Shown here: piece by piece, positions 13,609-25,050 of the stretch
How positions within the stretch are numbered: the stretch's first letter is position 1
Layout of the letters: every line of letters begins with the position of its first letter
Assembly (NCBI GenBank): GCA_012861695.1
Contig: JAAOOA010000010.1
Span: 312,501-376,500, forward strand
Direction of reading: 5' to 3'
Source of the DNA: Trematomus loennbergii
Lineage: Eukaryota; Chordata; Actinopteri; Perciformes; Nototheniidae
Length of the DNA stretch: 64,000 bases
The notes under the pieces: generated by a model
Databases searched by the model: none
What the model was told of the DNA's origin: nothing
The model's input: the letters and a program-made list of their open reading frames with translations, nothing else
Made by a program: the position numbers and the translations under genes

Positions 13609-16061
13609 ATTTTTGACAAAATCAACGTTTCAGTTTTTTCAGTTTCAACCAGATCAATTAAATAACTGATATAATATAAACATATGTTGTCCCGCAGGTC
13701 TTGCAACAAATGGTTGTCTTTATTCTTGACCGAGGGCAAAATTGCTAAAAAAAATGTCTTTATTAATAGCTCAAATGAGGTGTTTTGGTTTGGTGCAATA
13801 GTCTTCTTTAAAGCTATAGTGTGTATTTTAGTAAAGATGCCATTAGCAAAAACAATCTGGTTCCTCTGACTCCCCCCAGTGCTCCAGTATATGATTCCAT
13901 TTTGCTGGAGTAAAACAACAAATCATAGCCAATGAGTCACTTCTGGTAAACCTTTCAAAGTAGGCATCTCTGATCCAACATGAATGTGTATTATTTTACT
14001 ACTTTTTCTATATCACAAATGTTTGCAAAACATTTTTTTTTTTTTTTTTTTTTTGCAGTAAATGCAAAATGATCAAGATAGTCTAAAAATATTCCTAACA
14101 ATCCCTCTCTCTTCCTGTTAAGAGTGTTCAGATTTCCTCTCTCTGTGACAGACAGCCATCAGCTCCTGTGTAATCCCTGGGCTTTGGGCTGAGCAAAGTG
14201 TTGACAGCTAGACAACACAGCCTGCACCAAGCTCTAAAGAATGTGATAAATGATACACATGTAAACTCTGCACACATCCACCATGCAACTCAAGCTCAGA
14301 GACACTATTCACAGTTTACTTCAGTAAAAGATTTCTTCACTTCTTCCTTTTTGTTGATCTTTCCTAGGCTTTTGATATGGTTGACCACTGTCTCTGTCAT
14401 GAACTTGGAAACACAAGGTATACAGTAGGACTCCAATGCACGACCCGGGAGACAGAGGTAAAGTATGAGAAAAAATACTTTATTCCAAAAAAGGATTTTA
14501 CAAATAAAGATCGACACTCTTGACGAGGTGAAAAAAGGCTCAAAAGAAAATCGCTCATCGTGAAAATTACTTTAGCGACACATTCATCGCAAGAAGTGTA
14601 GCAAAAGTCAAGGCCCAGATTTGTCGATTTATACTGCCACAGAGCAGATTCGTGAAGTTGTAATGACTGATTTGAGAGGTTGTAATAACCAAGTTGCAGT
14701 TGTAATGGAAAATATATTTTAAAAATATATATTTTTCTGCAAGTGAACATTTCATCACTAAGTTCATTTTTTTTCTACAAGCTACAAAACTTTTTTTTTT
14801 CTTCTGTGACTTCAAATGTGGTTCACAGATACGTGGATATGTTATACAAGTGTAAATGTATGCACACAAGCTCAGATTTCTTCTGCAAGTGCTCACATCA
14901 GGTTTTACACGCTCTCGCATTTTGCACCATATCTACCTTCATAGTGAGCCTGTTTGTGTGACCGTAGTGTATGTTATGTTATCTTATTCAGTTTTGTCTG
15001 TATTTGTGTATATAGTATATGTAATGTTATGCAACTGTTTTATAATTTGTGTATTTATGTTTCAGGACCCCCTCGAAAATGAGTTGCTACATCTCAAGGG
15101 GCTATCCTTCAATACATAAATACATTATCAAATTCTCACTTGCATGGTCATTTTCTATTGTATATTCGTGTCGTATTTTAATAGCTTTACCGTACAATTA
15201 CAATTTAGCGTACAATGAATGATAATGTGTTTTTTGCTTAAGGTGGATATCTGTGAAACTCCTGTTAAGGCGTAGTTAAAATCAATGCTTTTGTTTTTAC
15301 ACTTTTGTAAAAGTAGAATGCATATTTCCACTCCAGAGCTTCCTGATCATCACACACTCTTCTGAATGCCTGTGCAGCTTTGCTTGGACCAGCATGTGTG
15401 CATGTGTTGCTCGTGTTGAGTGACACGGGTCAGGTGTGGATTGTCCAGGCTGTAATGTGTTTGTGTGATAGGGGGAAGGGGAAGGGGGCTGAGGAAACAA
15501 GGTCATTCCTGTGTTGATATGGCAGTCTCAATCTCCCCTCTGGGACCTGCTGGCAGTTGGGCATTTATACATACTGACTTGGATTACTCAGTAATGAACT
15601 CTTAGGGGCCCACAAGAATTACACCAGCAGCTCAGTTGCAATTCTTGTTTGATGCTACTATGACTGATACATTTTGCAGAAAAACTTTAAAATGTCTACA
15701 TCTTTGATAGAAATTAATATATTGTATTGCGTTGTTCATTGCACCCTTTATTCTGAAGCTGGAATCAGTGTAAAACTAAGGACAAAACAATAAGATGAGC
15801 TGAAACGTACAAATCCAAACCTCCCAACAAGACGTTTTCCACTTTCATAGATTTGAGAAATATGATATCGTCACACTATGCAATACATTGAACAACGTTC
15901 AGTAGCCAAAAAACCAAAAGATCATACATTTTTTGATGTTATTGTACCATATCAGACCTGGAAAGCAACCAGCTGCTGTTTCTATGTAGACGGTAAAAAG
16001 ACCAAAACAGGAGCAGCTAGTTTAGTCCAGACCGTGGATGAAAAGATGTGTAGGATCATTC
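13609..16061. other. Unique AT-rich sequence with polyT
   Basis: It contains a poly-T run at about 14033-14054. Short frames (up to 117 codons) on the minus strand at 14397-14920 show no domain, codon or motif support. No terminal repeats found. Confidence 0.5.
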
Positions 16062-16264
16062 ACAGAAAAACTGAACCGTTGACTTTAATTAAATGTTTTA
16101 TGTCAGGAGATTTCACATAACTGTATTAGGTTAGTTAAAAGCAATGATATTAAGTTGAACCCAATATATATTATTTAAACTTTATATTATTGCTTTTAAC
16201 TACAGTGATGTGAAATCTGTTGACATGAAACATTTAATTAAAGTTAATGTTTCAGTTGTTTCAG
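16062..16264. repeat. Hairpin repeat, about 95-bp arms
   Basis: The sequence from 16062 (AGAAAAACTGAACCGTTGACT) through TTTCACATAACTGTATTAGG pairs with the stretch ending TTAATGTTTCAGTTGTTTC near 16264. The centre matches the hairpin at 13500-13608, whose right flank also retains the outer GTTTCAGTTTTTTCAG part. The two are therefore copies of one family, with copy 1 having lost its left outer arm. Confidence 0.8.
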
Positions 16265-17234
16265 TGTTGAAGGAACTAAAGGTGAGTGAACATTAGAAAC
16301 CAAACCAAGTCATTTGCGCCGCCGGAGCAAATTTGAGTCTATCCGCGTCTTTACATTGACTTAACATGTTAACGTGACGCGCCCAAAAACCTCATTGTGT
16401 CCAGTGTGAATGCACCATTAGGGTGAGGCCGTGTGTGTGCAAAACTTTAGAACATATTTATTTAAATTCCAACCTTTGTAATGAAGAATATATGTTTCAC
16501 TGTTTATAAAGCCTGCATAAAACAACCACCTAAGTGAGTTTATAGTAGTCAACTGGACAGAACATTTGAGTTTCCCCGCAGCAGACGCACATCCATAACT
16601 TCTCAGTGTAAGTGATGAATTCTCATTCACAATGTTTCCTTAACCCCAAGACGATTTTCTTTGAGGTTAGTAAAGGAAGAGCTGATTTTCTGACAATTTG
16701 ACTGCATCCCTGGTCCGACTTGGTCTATCAGTCTTCTTAAACAAATAAGATTCACCCCTGTGCAAGCCCTAGTATATGTGTAGGATATAGTATAGTGCAT
16801 TTGCAGTTTTAAATGAGATTAGAACTTTTTAGCAAAGCAAGTTAGATCTATTGTACTGGGGATGAACTTATTGTTCACCTGATGCAGTTAAGTTACGTCA
16901 CATTGTTCAGTTTCCACATATTTAAATTGACTGGCAAACAAAGATTTATTCCTTATAGGCGAAGTCTAAATCAGTTGTCAAGCTTATTGTCTTCTTGTAA
17001 TTTAAAACGTATAATCCCCATGCTAGTACTGCATTGTTTACAGGGCTTCCACTTATTTTCCATGGAGCACATCCTTCAAGAATTCCATGCTTCACAGAGC
17101 TTCTCCTTTGAATATGTGGCAGATGAAAGTAAAAACAGGATTACAGTCTAATCCCTCTCGAATGTTTGTGTCTTTTGGCCATGTGGAGAACTCTGATGTG
17201 GTCCTGCCCTGCTGGAAAGGGAGAGAGAGGTGGA
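16265..17234. other. Unique sequence, possible MITE end
   Basis: The stretch near 16370-16425 (CCAGTGTGAATGCACCATTA) resembles the GTGTGAA-GCACC ends of MITE family 1, but I could not find a matching second end. The rest is unassigned. Confidence 0.4.
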
Positions 17235-18666
<1,432 letters not shown>

Positions 18667-18990
18667 ACTGTAAAATGTTTGGCTGTAAAATTACAGTAAA
18701 TTACTGGCTACTAGTTGCATGGATTACACAGTAATTGACTGTAAATATTTCACAGTAATTGACTGTAAATATTTCACAGTAATTGACTGTTTACAGTAAA
18801 TTAGAATAAAAGTACAACTAAATACTGTGACTTTACGGTTGCCATGCCCATGGAAGTACTGTGATATAGCAGTACAGAGCTGTGGTATTATGGTACCTTG
18901 CTGTACATAAATTACAGTAATTACCTGTATTTTCACACTTTTACTGTAGAAGTAATGCAACACAGTAGCCAGTAATTTACTGTAAATATA
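18667..18990. mobile_element. ACTGTAAAA-type MITE with internal 24-bp repeats
   Basis: The left part (AGTAAATTACTGGCTACTAG) and the right part (AGTAGCCAGTAATTTACTGT) are inverted copies. Inside, the unit starting CACAGTAATTGACTGTAAAT (24 bp) repeats about 2.6 times from 18727. This palindrome-rich form is common in fish genomes; the superfamily is not determinable here. Confidence 0.6.
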
Positions 18991-19219
18991 CAAATGTAAA
19001 TAATACGATAATATGTTGTACATTTGACTAGTTAACTGGGATTTTACCATAACTACACAATTCAATCAGCTCAATCAACAAAGAAAAACAAAGAAAATGC
19101 CCATTTTAAGTTTTTATTACTCCATTGAAGTGCAAAGTACATTTCACAGTGTCTTGGACATGTTGTTACGGCCCCAACCTCTACTCCGCGGTAGTGGCTC
19201 GTGCTGAGACCCGCAACAT

Positions 19220-20036
19220 GAAAGAATTAGTGATGTGTCGGTCGCGAACGAGCCGGCTCCAAGAGCCGGCTCTTTTAAGTGAACGACGGGAGCCGGCTCG
19301 CACCGCGAACGAGCCGTTTTTTTGTTTTTGTTATTTTTGTTAAGTAATACAAGACAGAATGATATGATGATCTCCGCGCTACAGCTGCTCTGTGCATGCA
19401 TGCAGTGACATGTAATATCCAAGGATTAGAGACTGTTGGATGCTGCTGTACTGAGCATTGCAATACATTTATTTTCACTATGTTATTTATTTATGATTAT
19501 CCTTGGGCTCAGCAAAGATTTGATGTCAGCTGTTGCTGTCTTTTGTTCTATAGTTAATACTGAAATAGAGCCCTGCTGTTTTGTCAGGGCCTTTTCTTTA
19601 AATATAATTTTAAAATGTCGATACAGTAGCCCCTTTTTTAAAATGTCTATGCTTAAGTTTTTATAGGTGTTGCTATCTGCTTTGTGTAGCGTGGTTCTAC
19701 AAGCAAGTCTGTGCATTCATTGGGTGGTATCAGAGAGATACAAGGGTCTGTAAATGCAATGAAAACAATTGGCCACAGCAAATAATTGATATTAAACATG
19801 TAATTTTTACTTTTCAATACTTCAGTACAAAGGATGTATTGAATAATTTAAGTGATATGTGTACACATATAAATCATTAGTCAAAACAGGGCTACATTTG
19901 ATTGAATTAAAAAAGGTATAATATGTGGTAAACTGAAGAGCCGTTTGGGAGCCGAAAGAGCCGGCTCTTCTTGCTGAGCCGAGCCAAATGATCCGGCTCA
20001 CCAAGAAGAGCCGGAATTCCCATCACTAGAAAGAAT
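19220..20036. mobile_element. hAT non-autonomous element, TSD GAAAGAAT (family 3, copy 1)
   Basis: The element spans 19228-20028 with ends TAGTGATG and CATCACTA. The 8-bp TSD GAAAGAAT is exact at 19220-19227 and 20029-20036. Both subterminal regions hold repeated GAGCCGGCTC/AAGAGCCGG motifs, probable transposase-binding sites. The AT-rich interior has no transposase. A shorter relative is at 24602-25050. Confidence 0.93.
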
Positions 20037-20430
20037 ACACGCAATAACCGGTACTTGGTAACAAGCATTTATTGATAATCAGCCGTTTGCTCACACAAGC
20101 GAAACGGGAACTAAAAAGAGGTCTGGAGGACTGGCCAAAAGGAACAAACAGAAGGAGGGAACCCGAGCCAGCCACACCACGGACCGTAGGACCCAGAGCC
20201 CCCCCTAACCAGAAATCAATTATAAACCCTATGGGAAACAAAATAAAGCCGCGAAAACTGGACTACCAGGTCCTCCAGGCTAAACATAAACACATCTGCA
20301 AAAATATGGCCTACAGCTCAAAATGGCAAAGAGGTATTCTGAGGAGAGGGTCTCCCGGCGTTAGGATAGGCGAGACATCCTTCTCCTCCAGCTTCTCTTT
20401 ATATATACACGGCTGAGTGGAATTTGGAAC
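20037..20430. other. Unassigned sequence beside hAT and minisatellite
   Basis: Together with 19150-19219 it forms the sequence the hAT inserted into. It may be an older repeat, but I found no ends. Confidence 0.4.
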
Positions 20431-20620
20431 ACCTGGGCAGAGGCGGAGCCAGGGGCAGACCAGGTGCACCTGGGCAGAGGCGGAGTCAGGGGCAGACCAG
20501 GTGCACCTGCGCAGAGGCGGAGCCAGGGGCAGACCAGGTGCACCTGGGCAGAGGCGGAGCCAGGGGCAGACCAGGTGCACCTGGGCAGAGGCGGAGCCAG
20601 GGGCAGACCAGGTGCACCTG
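20431..20620. repeat. Minisatellite, 37-bp unit x 5
   Basis: Five near-identical units starting ACCTGGGCAGAGGCGGAG cover 20431-20615, followed by a partial ACCTG. Only two single-base differences separate the units, so the array is young or homogenised. Because 37 is not a multiple of 3, all frames are open in rotation and the predicted proteins are artefacts. Confidence 0.95.
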
Positions 20621-20949
20621 AGGGGAACAGCACAGTTGTTGAGGATTCTCCCCCTACAAACAGCTCTACATATAAACACCTGATCCAATTCTAATGAAGA
20701 ACATATTCAAACCTCAGAGTTAGAATCGTATCACAACACCTGAGTATGTTTATTTATTTTAGATCAGATTCACCCTTAAGGCCAGGCAACAACACATTTA
20801 TATTTTACACTGAATTGTATGTTTCATCAAGATCAAGTTATCTGACTGTTGATGATATTATTACGGCTTTTACAATTGAACTTAAAGTGGACCTATCATG
20901 CTATATTTAAATGATATATTGTAGGGCCATACCTATAAGGTATATTTAT

Positions 20950-21162
20950 TAGGGCTGTCAGTCGATTAAAATATTTAATCGCGATTAATCGCATGATTGT
21001 CCATAGTTAATCGCGATTAATCGCAAATTAATCGCACATTTTTTATCTGTTCTAAATGTACCTTAGAGGGATATTTTTCAAGTTTTTAATACTCTTATCA
21101 ACATATGAGTGGACAAATATGCTTTATATGTTTGTTTATTATCATTTGAACAATGACAAATA
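20950..21162 (+). mobile_element. Truncated hAT family 2 (left arm only)
   Basis: It is nearly identical to 7735-7949, starting TAGGGCTGTCAGTCGATTAA, but stops after CAATGACAAATA, with no right end and no TSD. The junction passes straight into the host TTAA element, whose left-central part is missing. A deletion therefore removed the hAT right portion together with host sequence. Confidence 0.88.
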
Positions 21163-21327
21163 GAGGCGGAGGCGGAGAGGTGGGTGTTTGTCATCTGCTG
21201 GTGGACTAACAGGAGAGAATTACAGTGCTTGCCTCGATGGGGAGGGATTGCATTGAATTAAAGCAGCGGGAGCAAACGCTTGCCTCGGGGGGGAGAAAGA
21301 AAGCCACAGCGGAGAATAAACAGAAGG

Positions 21328-21341
21328 GTAACCATGGTAAC
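21328..21341. promoter_or_regulatory. X-box-like palindrome GTAACCATGGTAAC
   Basis: A perfect 14-bp palindrome fitting the RFX-factor X-box half-site pattern (GTNRCC then RGYAAC). The same site is at 58275-58288 in the sister TTAA element. Binding is inferred from the motif only. Confidence 0.4.
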
Positions 21342-21511
21342 TATGGGCGGGAAGTCTTCTTCGCTGCTTTTGTGGCAGACTACAGCGCCACTTACAGGCC
21401 TGGCATATGTACTACAGCGTCTCCAGCGCTTTCGAGCGGCAATGGCCGGCCGTGGCCCAACCCACATTCCCCTGATAGGTGGAGAGTTGGCCCAATAGCC
21501 GTAGCGCCACC

Positions 21512-21527
21512 GTCCTGACGTCAGGAC
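21512..21527. promoter_or_regulatory. CRE-like palindrome GTCCTGACGTCAGGAC
   Basis: A perfect 16-bp palindrome centred on the full cAMP response element TGACGTCA, also present at 58457-58472 in the sister element. Activity is inferred. Confidence 0.4.
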
Positions 21528-21711
21528 AGTGTTCAAATCTGGATCAGTTTTTATCAGATCCGTTGCAGCCCCTTTTTTAGAGATTTGGGTATGGAGGAAA
21601 ATAGAGAGGGTTGTGTTTTCTGACACTTGGTGAGTTCCCTGGAACACCGGGACACATATTCATGTATAAAAGACGTACAAAAGTGCATTTTGCATGATAG
21701 GTCCCCTTTAA

Positions 21712-23376
21712 GATCAGCTCCAACTCATAGAGACACCGATCTTGATCTTGCACTGCACTTTCGATTCAAGCTTTTAATCCTCTCATCTCCACCTGGCTAG
21801 GGGGAGTAAATGTCTTAATTCCTGCATCTCTCTGATGATGGGTTTTTGTTACTTCAGTTTTGAAGTGATGCAAGCTGAGTGCGTGTGAGTGCAACAGTGA
21901 GTTGGTGTCCCAGAGGAGTGTGCCGAGGCGGAGGCAGTGTTTGCGCTCTGTGCAGCCGGTGGCATTGGGTGTCGGAGGCAGAACATATGCAGCCCTGCTC
22001 CCAGCCTCCAGAGAGTTACACCCCGGTGGCTTCACTCTGATGCTGATGCCATAGATACTGCAATCGCCAACACTCTCTATGCTGCTAGCTTAGTCAGCTC
22101 TGTCACTTGGAGCGGACATTGCAGGTGCTATTCTAAAAAACTGCCCTTTAACATTTGCCATATCATAGGATCATTCTGGGTACTCACTAACTCTGAAGAA
22201 CTATGCTTCTACTCTGTGATCATATCCATGGATCTTTGAGTGACATTATTCTGAGCTACAAAGCTCAGTTGTATCACATCATGTCACCTGTATCTTGGTT
22301 AAAAGTCTGACATGGACACACCGCAAAGACAGCAAACTAGCACATACAGAAAATACCTCCAAACCAGCAGGTGGCAGCGGTCTGTATTCGTCATTCAAAA
22401 AGGGAAACCAGAACGACCAATGATTGCTATGACCAGCTGTTATTCTGAATATTTTGTATAATGTGAATGATAACATTAGATGAAGCTGAAAAATATAGAG
22501 AGCCTCTGTGTGTACCCTCTTAAAATGTATTTCTCTATGCATTGATATTCTACAGCTGAACAGAGTGATTTCTGACTGTGCGGGACTCACAGACGCTCAC
22601 CACCAGCCCTACGTTTACCGACAGCCGATTGTTGGCTTGATGTGTCAGGGCCTTAAGGAAAGAGATGTGTTGCCTCTTGTTAATAATAGAAAATAGTTTA
22701 TCCAAAAATGCACAAGACTTTGTAATGTATTACTAATGTGGTACATTGGGTAGAACTAATCTAAAAATGATAGGTTTAGTCATTTTCATGCATAATCTCT
22801 CTCATCGGACTTGGATTAATATGCCATCTGCTCCTTCAGTGCGTCTTGTTGACAGTGTGGTTTGAGGGGTCTGCGGTGGGACGTTGGGGCAGGTAGGGGG
22901 CTGAGGCCGGGTCAGTGGTCTGCGGCCCGACAGCTTAGCCTCACTGCTGGCTAGGCTAATGCCAGCAGACAGGAAGCAGTTGTTGACTCCCGCCGGGTCA
23001 GCAGCGTTTTCAGCCGACTCCATCAGGTCAAGAGGCCGGGGGGGCCGAGTGAACATCACGCCTTGCTCCCCCTTTCCCTTCCAAAGGCCAATGCGGCTCC
23101 TCTGGGCTTTTGTTGCATGATGGGATATATTCAGCTGCTCCGTTCGGCTAGTTTGGAGGAATGCTGCGGGTGCACCCCCTCCCATCGGTTGGTCAGTGGA
23201 GCGAGGAGGGATATCAAAGCTCCGATGAGGAGGGGCGGGAAGGGGGCAGGAGGGGCTGAGAGGGTCATGTCTCATTGGGCAGTGCAGGGGGGCACTGAGC
23301 CTGTCACATGGCTGATGGCTGATTTACCACTCCAGTGAGAGGTGAGTCCTCATAGGCCACCTCTCCCTGTCCACCA
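21712..23376. other. Unique sequence, GC-rich centre
   Basis: 22850-23330 is GC-rich with frames on both strands (157 and 91 codons) that show no domain and overlap each other. No transposon ends seen. Confidence 0.45.
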
Positions 23377-23435
23377 CACACACACACGCACGCACACGCA
23401 CACGCACACGCACACGCACACGCACACACACACAC
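23377..23435. repeat. Compound (CA)n / (CACACG)n microsatellite
   Basis: CA units flank a hexanucleotide CACACG run of about six units. Confidence 0.9.
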
Positions 23436-24601
23436 TTCATTGACAGATAGCTTTTACTGTGCAGCATCTCTTCAGTGTTTTAACTTCTTTGAACATCAAT
23501 GTGCTTTCTCCCCAGTCCAGCCATCTCTCTAGCCCAGCTCCAGCTGAAGCACCTGTATTGATTCCTGCCTCAGTCAATTCAGCTGCAGCCTTTCATGGGC
23601 TCCCCTAAACGACTGTCTTTTTCCATTTTTCTCTAACATGTCCATTTTTTACCACCCATTTTTGTCATCTGCACCCATTTCCTGCACTCACCAAAGACGC
23701 CTCGCTCCCCACCTCTGCTCTCACACTCTTCACATTTTGTCCATTTTAGTTGTACTGTGATGGAAAATCAATGCCATTCACTTTGTTGTTGTTATTTGCA
23801 GTAGCGCATGTGTTGTCAGACTTGTCCACATATAAAAGAGCCTTGTGCAGAATGTTCTGTCTGGCTTTTAATACCCTCTCACCCATCAATAAATAAACCA
23901 CATCTTGCAAACATGTAGTTTCACACTGTCCAATGGAAAATCACAATTAGTCCCTTTATTTAATCATATTGGCATATGGTGCATACTCCTTGTAGTGTCT
24001 TTTTAACCACTAATGTGTATTGATCTGTGCTTTTTGAGGGCTACTATAACAATATCTGTCCTGTAATCTAAAAATAGAACTCTTTAGATAATAGTTGAAA
24101 CAAACACTGATGTGTTCTACCCACAAACAAGAAATACAAAAATGTATGCATTTGAATACTGCAGGTCAAAACTTCTCATTCTCTGGTTTTAACATATTTT
24201 TTGTATGAAAACATCACTAAGACAATGCATAGTATAAAAAAATGAATGTAATGGTTAGTGTTTACATTGTACTCTAATTCTAATTGCGAAGTTTCACATA
24301 TATGGTATTTTGTTTGTCTTTAAACACATCCAGGTCCACAAGACAGTAATACTTTGTGTCTCGGTTCACGTTTGTCACTTGTGTATTTTACCCTGCTGTT
24401 TTATAGAATTTACAAAAAAAGACAATGGTAATGAACTGCATCGACTTTCTTTTAAAGATCTCAACTGTATGTGAAAAATTCATTTTCAAACAGCTCTTGG
24501 GAGTAAAATGTTCTCACTGAGGAGAAAAAAAACAATGTTTAATGAAATAAAAACCTTGTGTTGGTTGAACAAAGAAGTTTAAATTAACTGAGAATAAAGC
24601 G
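23436..24601. other. Unique AT-rich sequence
   Basis: Nothing recognised on either strand. Confidence 0.5.
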
Positions 24602-25050
24602 GTGCCAGGTAGTGATGTTACGCTGGCGAACGATCCGATTATTTTGAGCGGCTCTTTGGTACGAACGAAGGGAACCGAGTCGTACTTGGTGACAGCCGTT
24701 CTTTTTATCGTTGGTTCACTGCCTGCCATAAATCCACTCGCCTTTACGGGAACTTGCTTCCCTGAATGCACATGTTCCATAGATAATGGCATAACGCATG
24801 CTGCTTGAGTAGTCGTTTGGCTGCCTGAGAGATGTAGCAAGTTATACATTTTTCTGTGAGTAAAAGTAGATTTCTGGCAATACAGTCAATCATTATCCTG
24901 GTGATTATTTCGCAAATAAACCTATTAACCCCGCCCCCTTAAAAAAGAACGGCTCTTTTGAACGGCTCTTTCGAACGGCTCTCGCAAAGGAACGGAGCCA
25001 TAAGATCCGGCTCCCTTCAAAGAGCCGTAATTCCCATCACTAGTGCAAGG
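24602..25050. mobile_element. hAT non-autonomous element, TSD GTGCMAGG (family 3, copy 2)
   Basis: The element spans 24610-25042 with ends TAGTGATG and CATCACTA. The flanking TSDs GTGCCAGG (24602-24609) and GTGCAAGG (25043-25050) agree at 7 of 8 positions. Subterminal ACGGCTCTTT repeats (24955-24985) correspond to the GAGCCG motifs of the copy at 19220. It is about half the length of that copy and has no coding capacity. Confidence 0.9.

Larger units (their letters stand above)
20882..21711. mobile_element. TTAA-type element (family 4, copy 1), with truncated hAT inside
   Basis: The left end TTAAAGTGGACCTATCATGC at 20882 and right end GCATGATAGGTCCCCTTTAA to 21711 are inverted, with TTAA at both edges. 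It is homologous to 57695-58658, but its left-central part is replaced by 20950-21162, a truncated copy of hAT family 2. The right half carries an X-box-like and a CRE-like palindrome (21328, 21512) kept in the other copy. Confidence 0.85.

Noticed and set aside
20311..20694. Repetitive-protein frames on both strands
   Set aside because: They translate the 37-bp minisatellite in rotating frames; the same words appear in all frames.
21225..21518. 97-codon frame similar to frames at 58142-58463
   Set aside because: Copies of one TTAA element; indels change the frame between copies, so it is not under coding constraint.
22802..23338. GC-rich block as a first exon or CpG-island promoter
   Set aside because: Frames of 157 and 91 codons on opposite strands without domains; no convincing splice or start context. 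Left as unique sequence.
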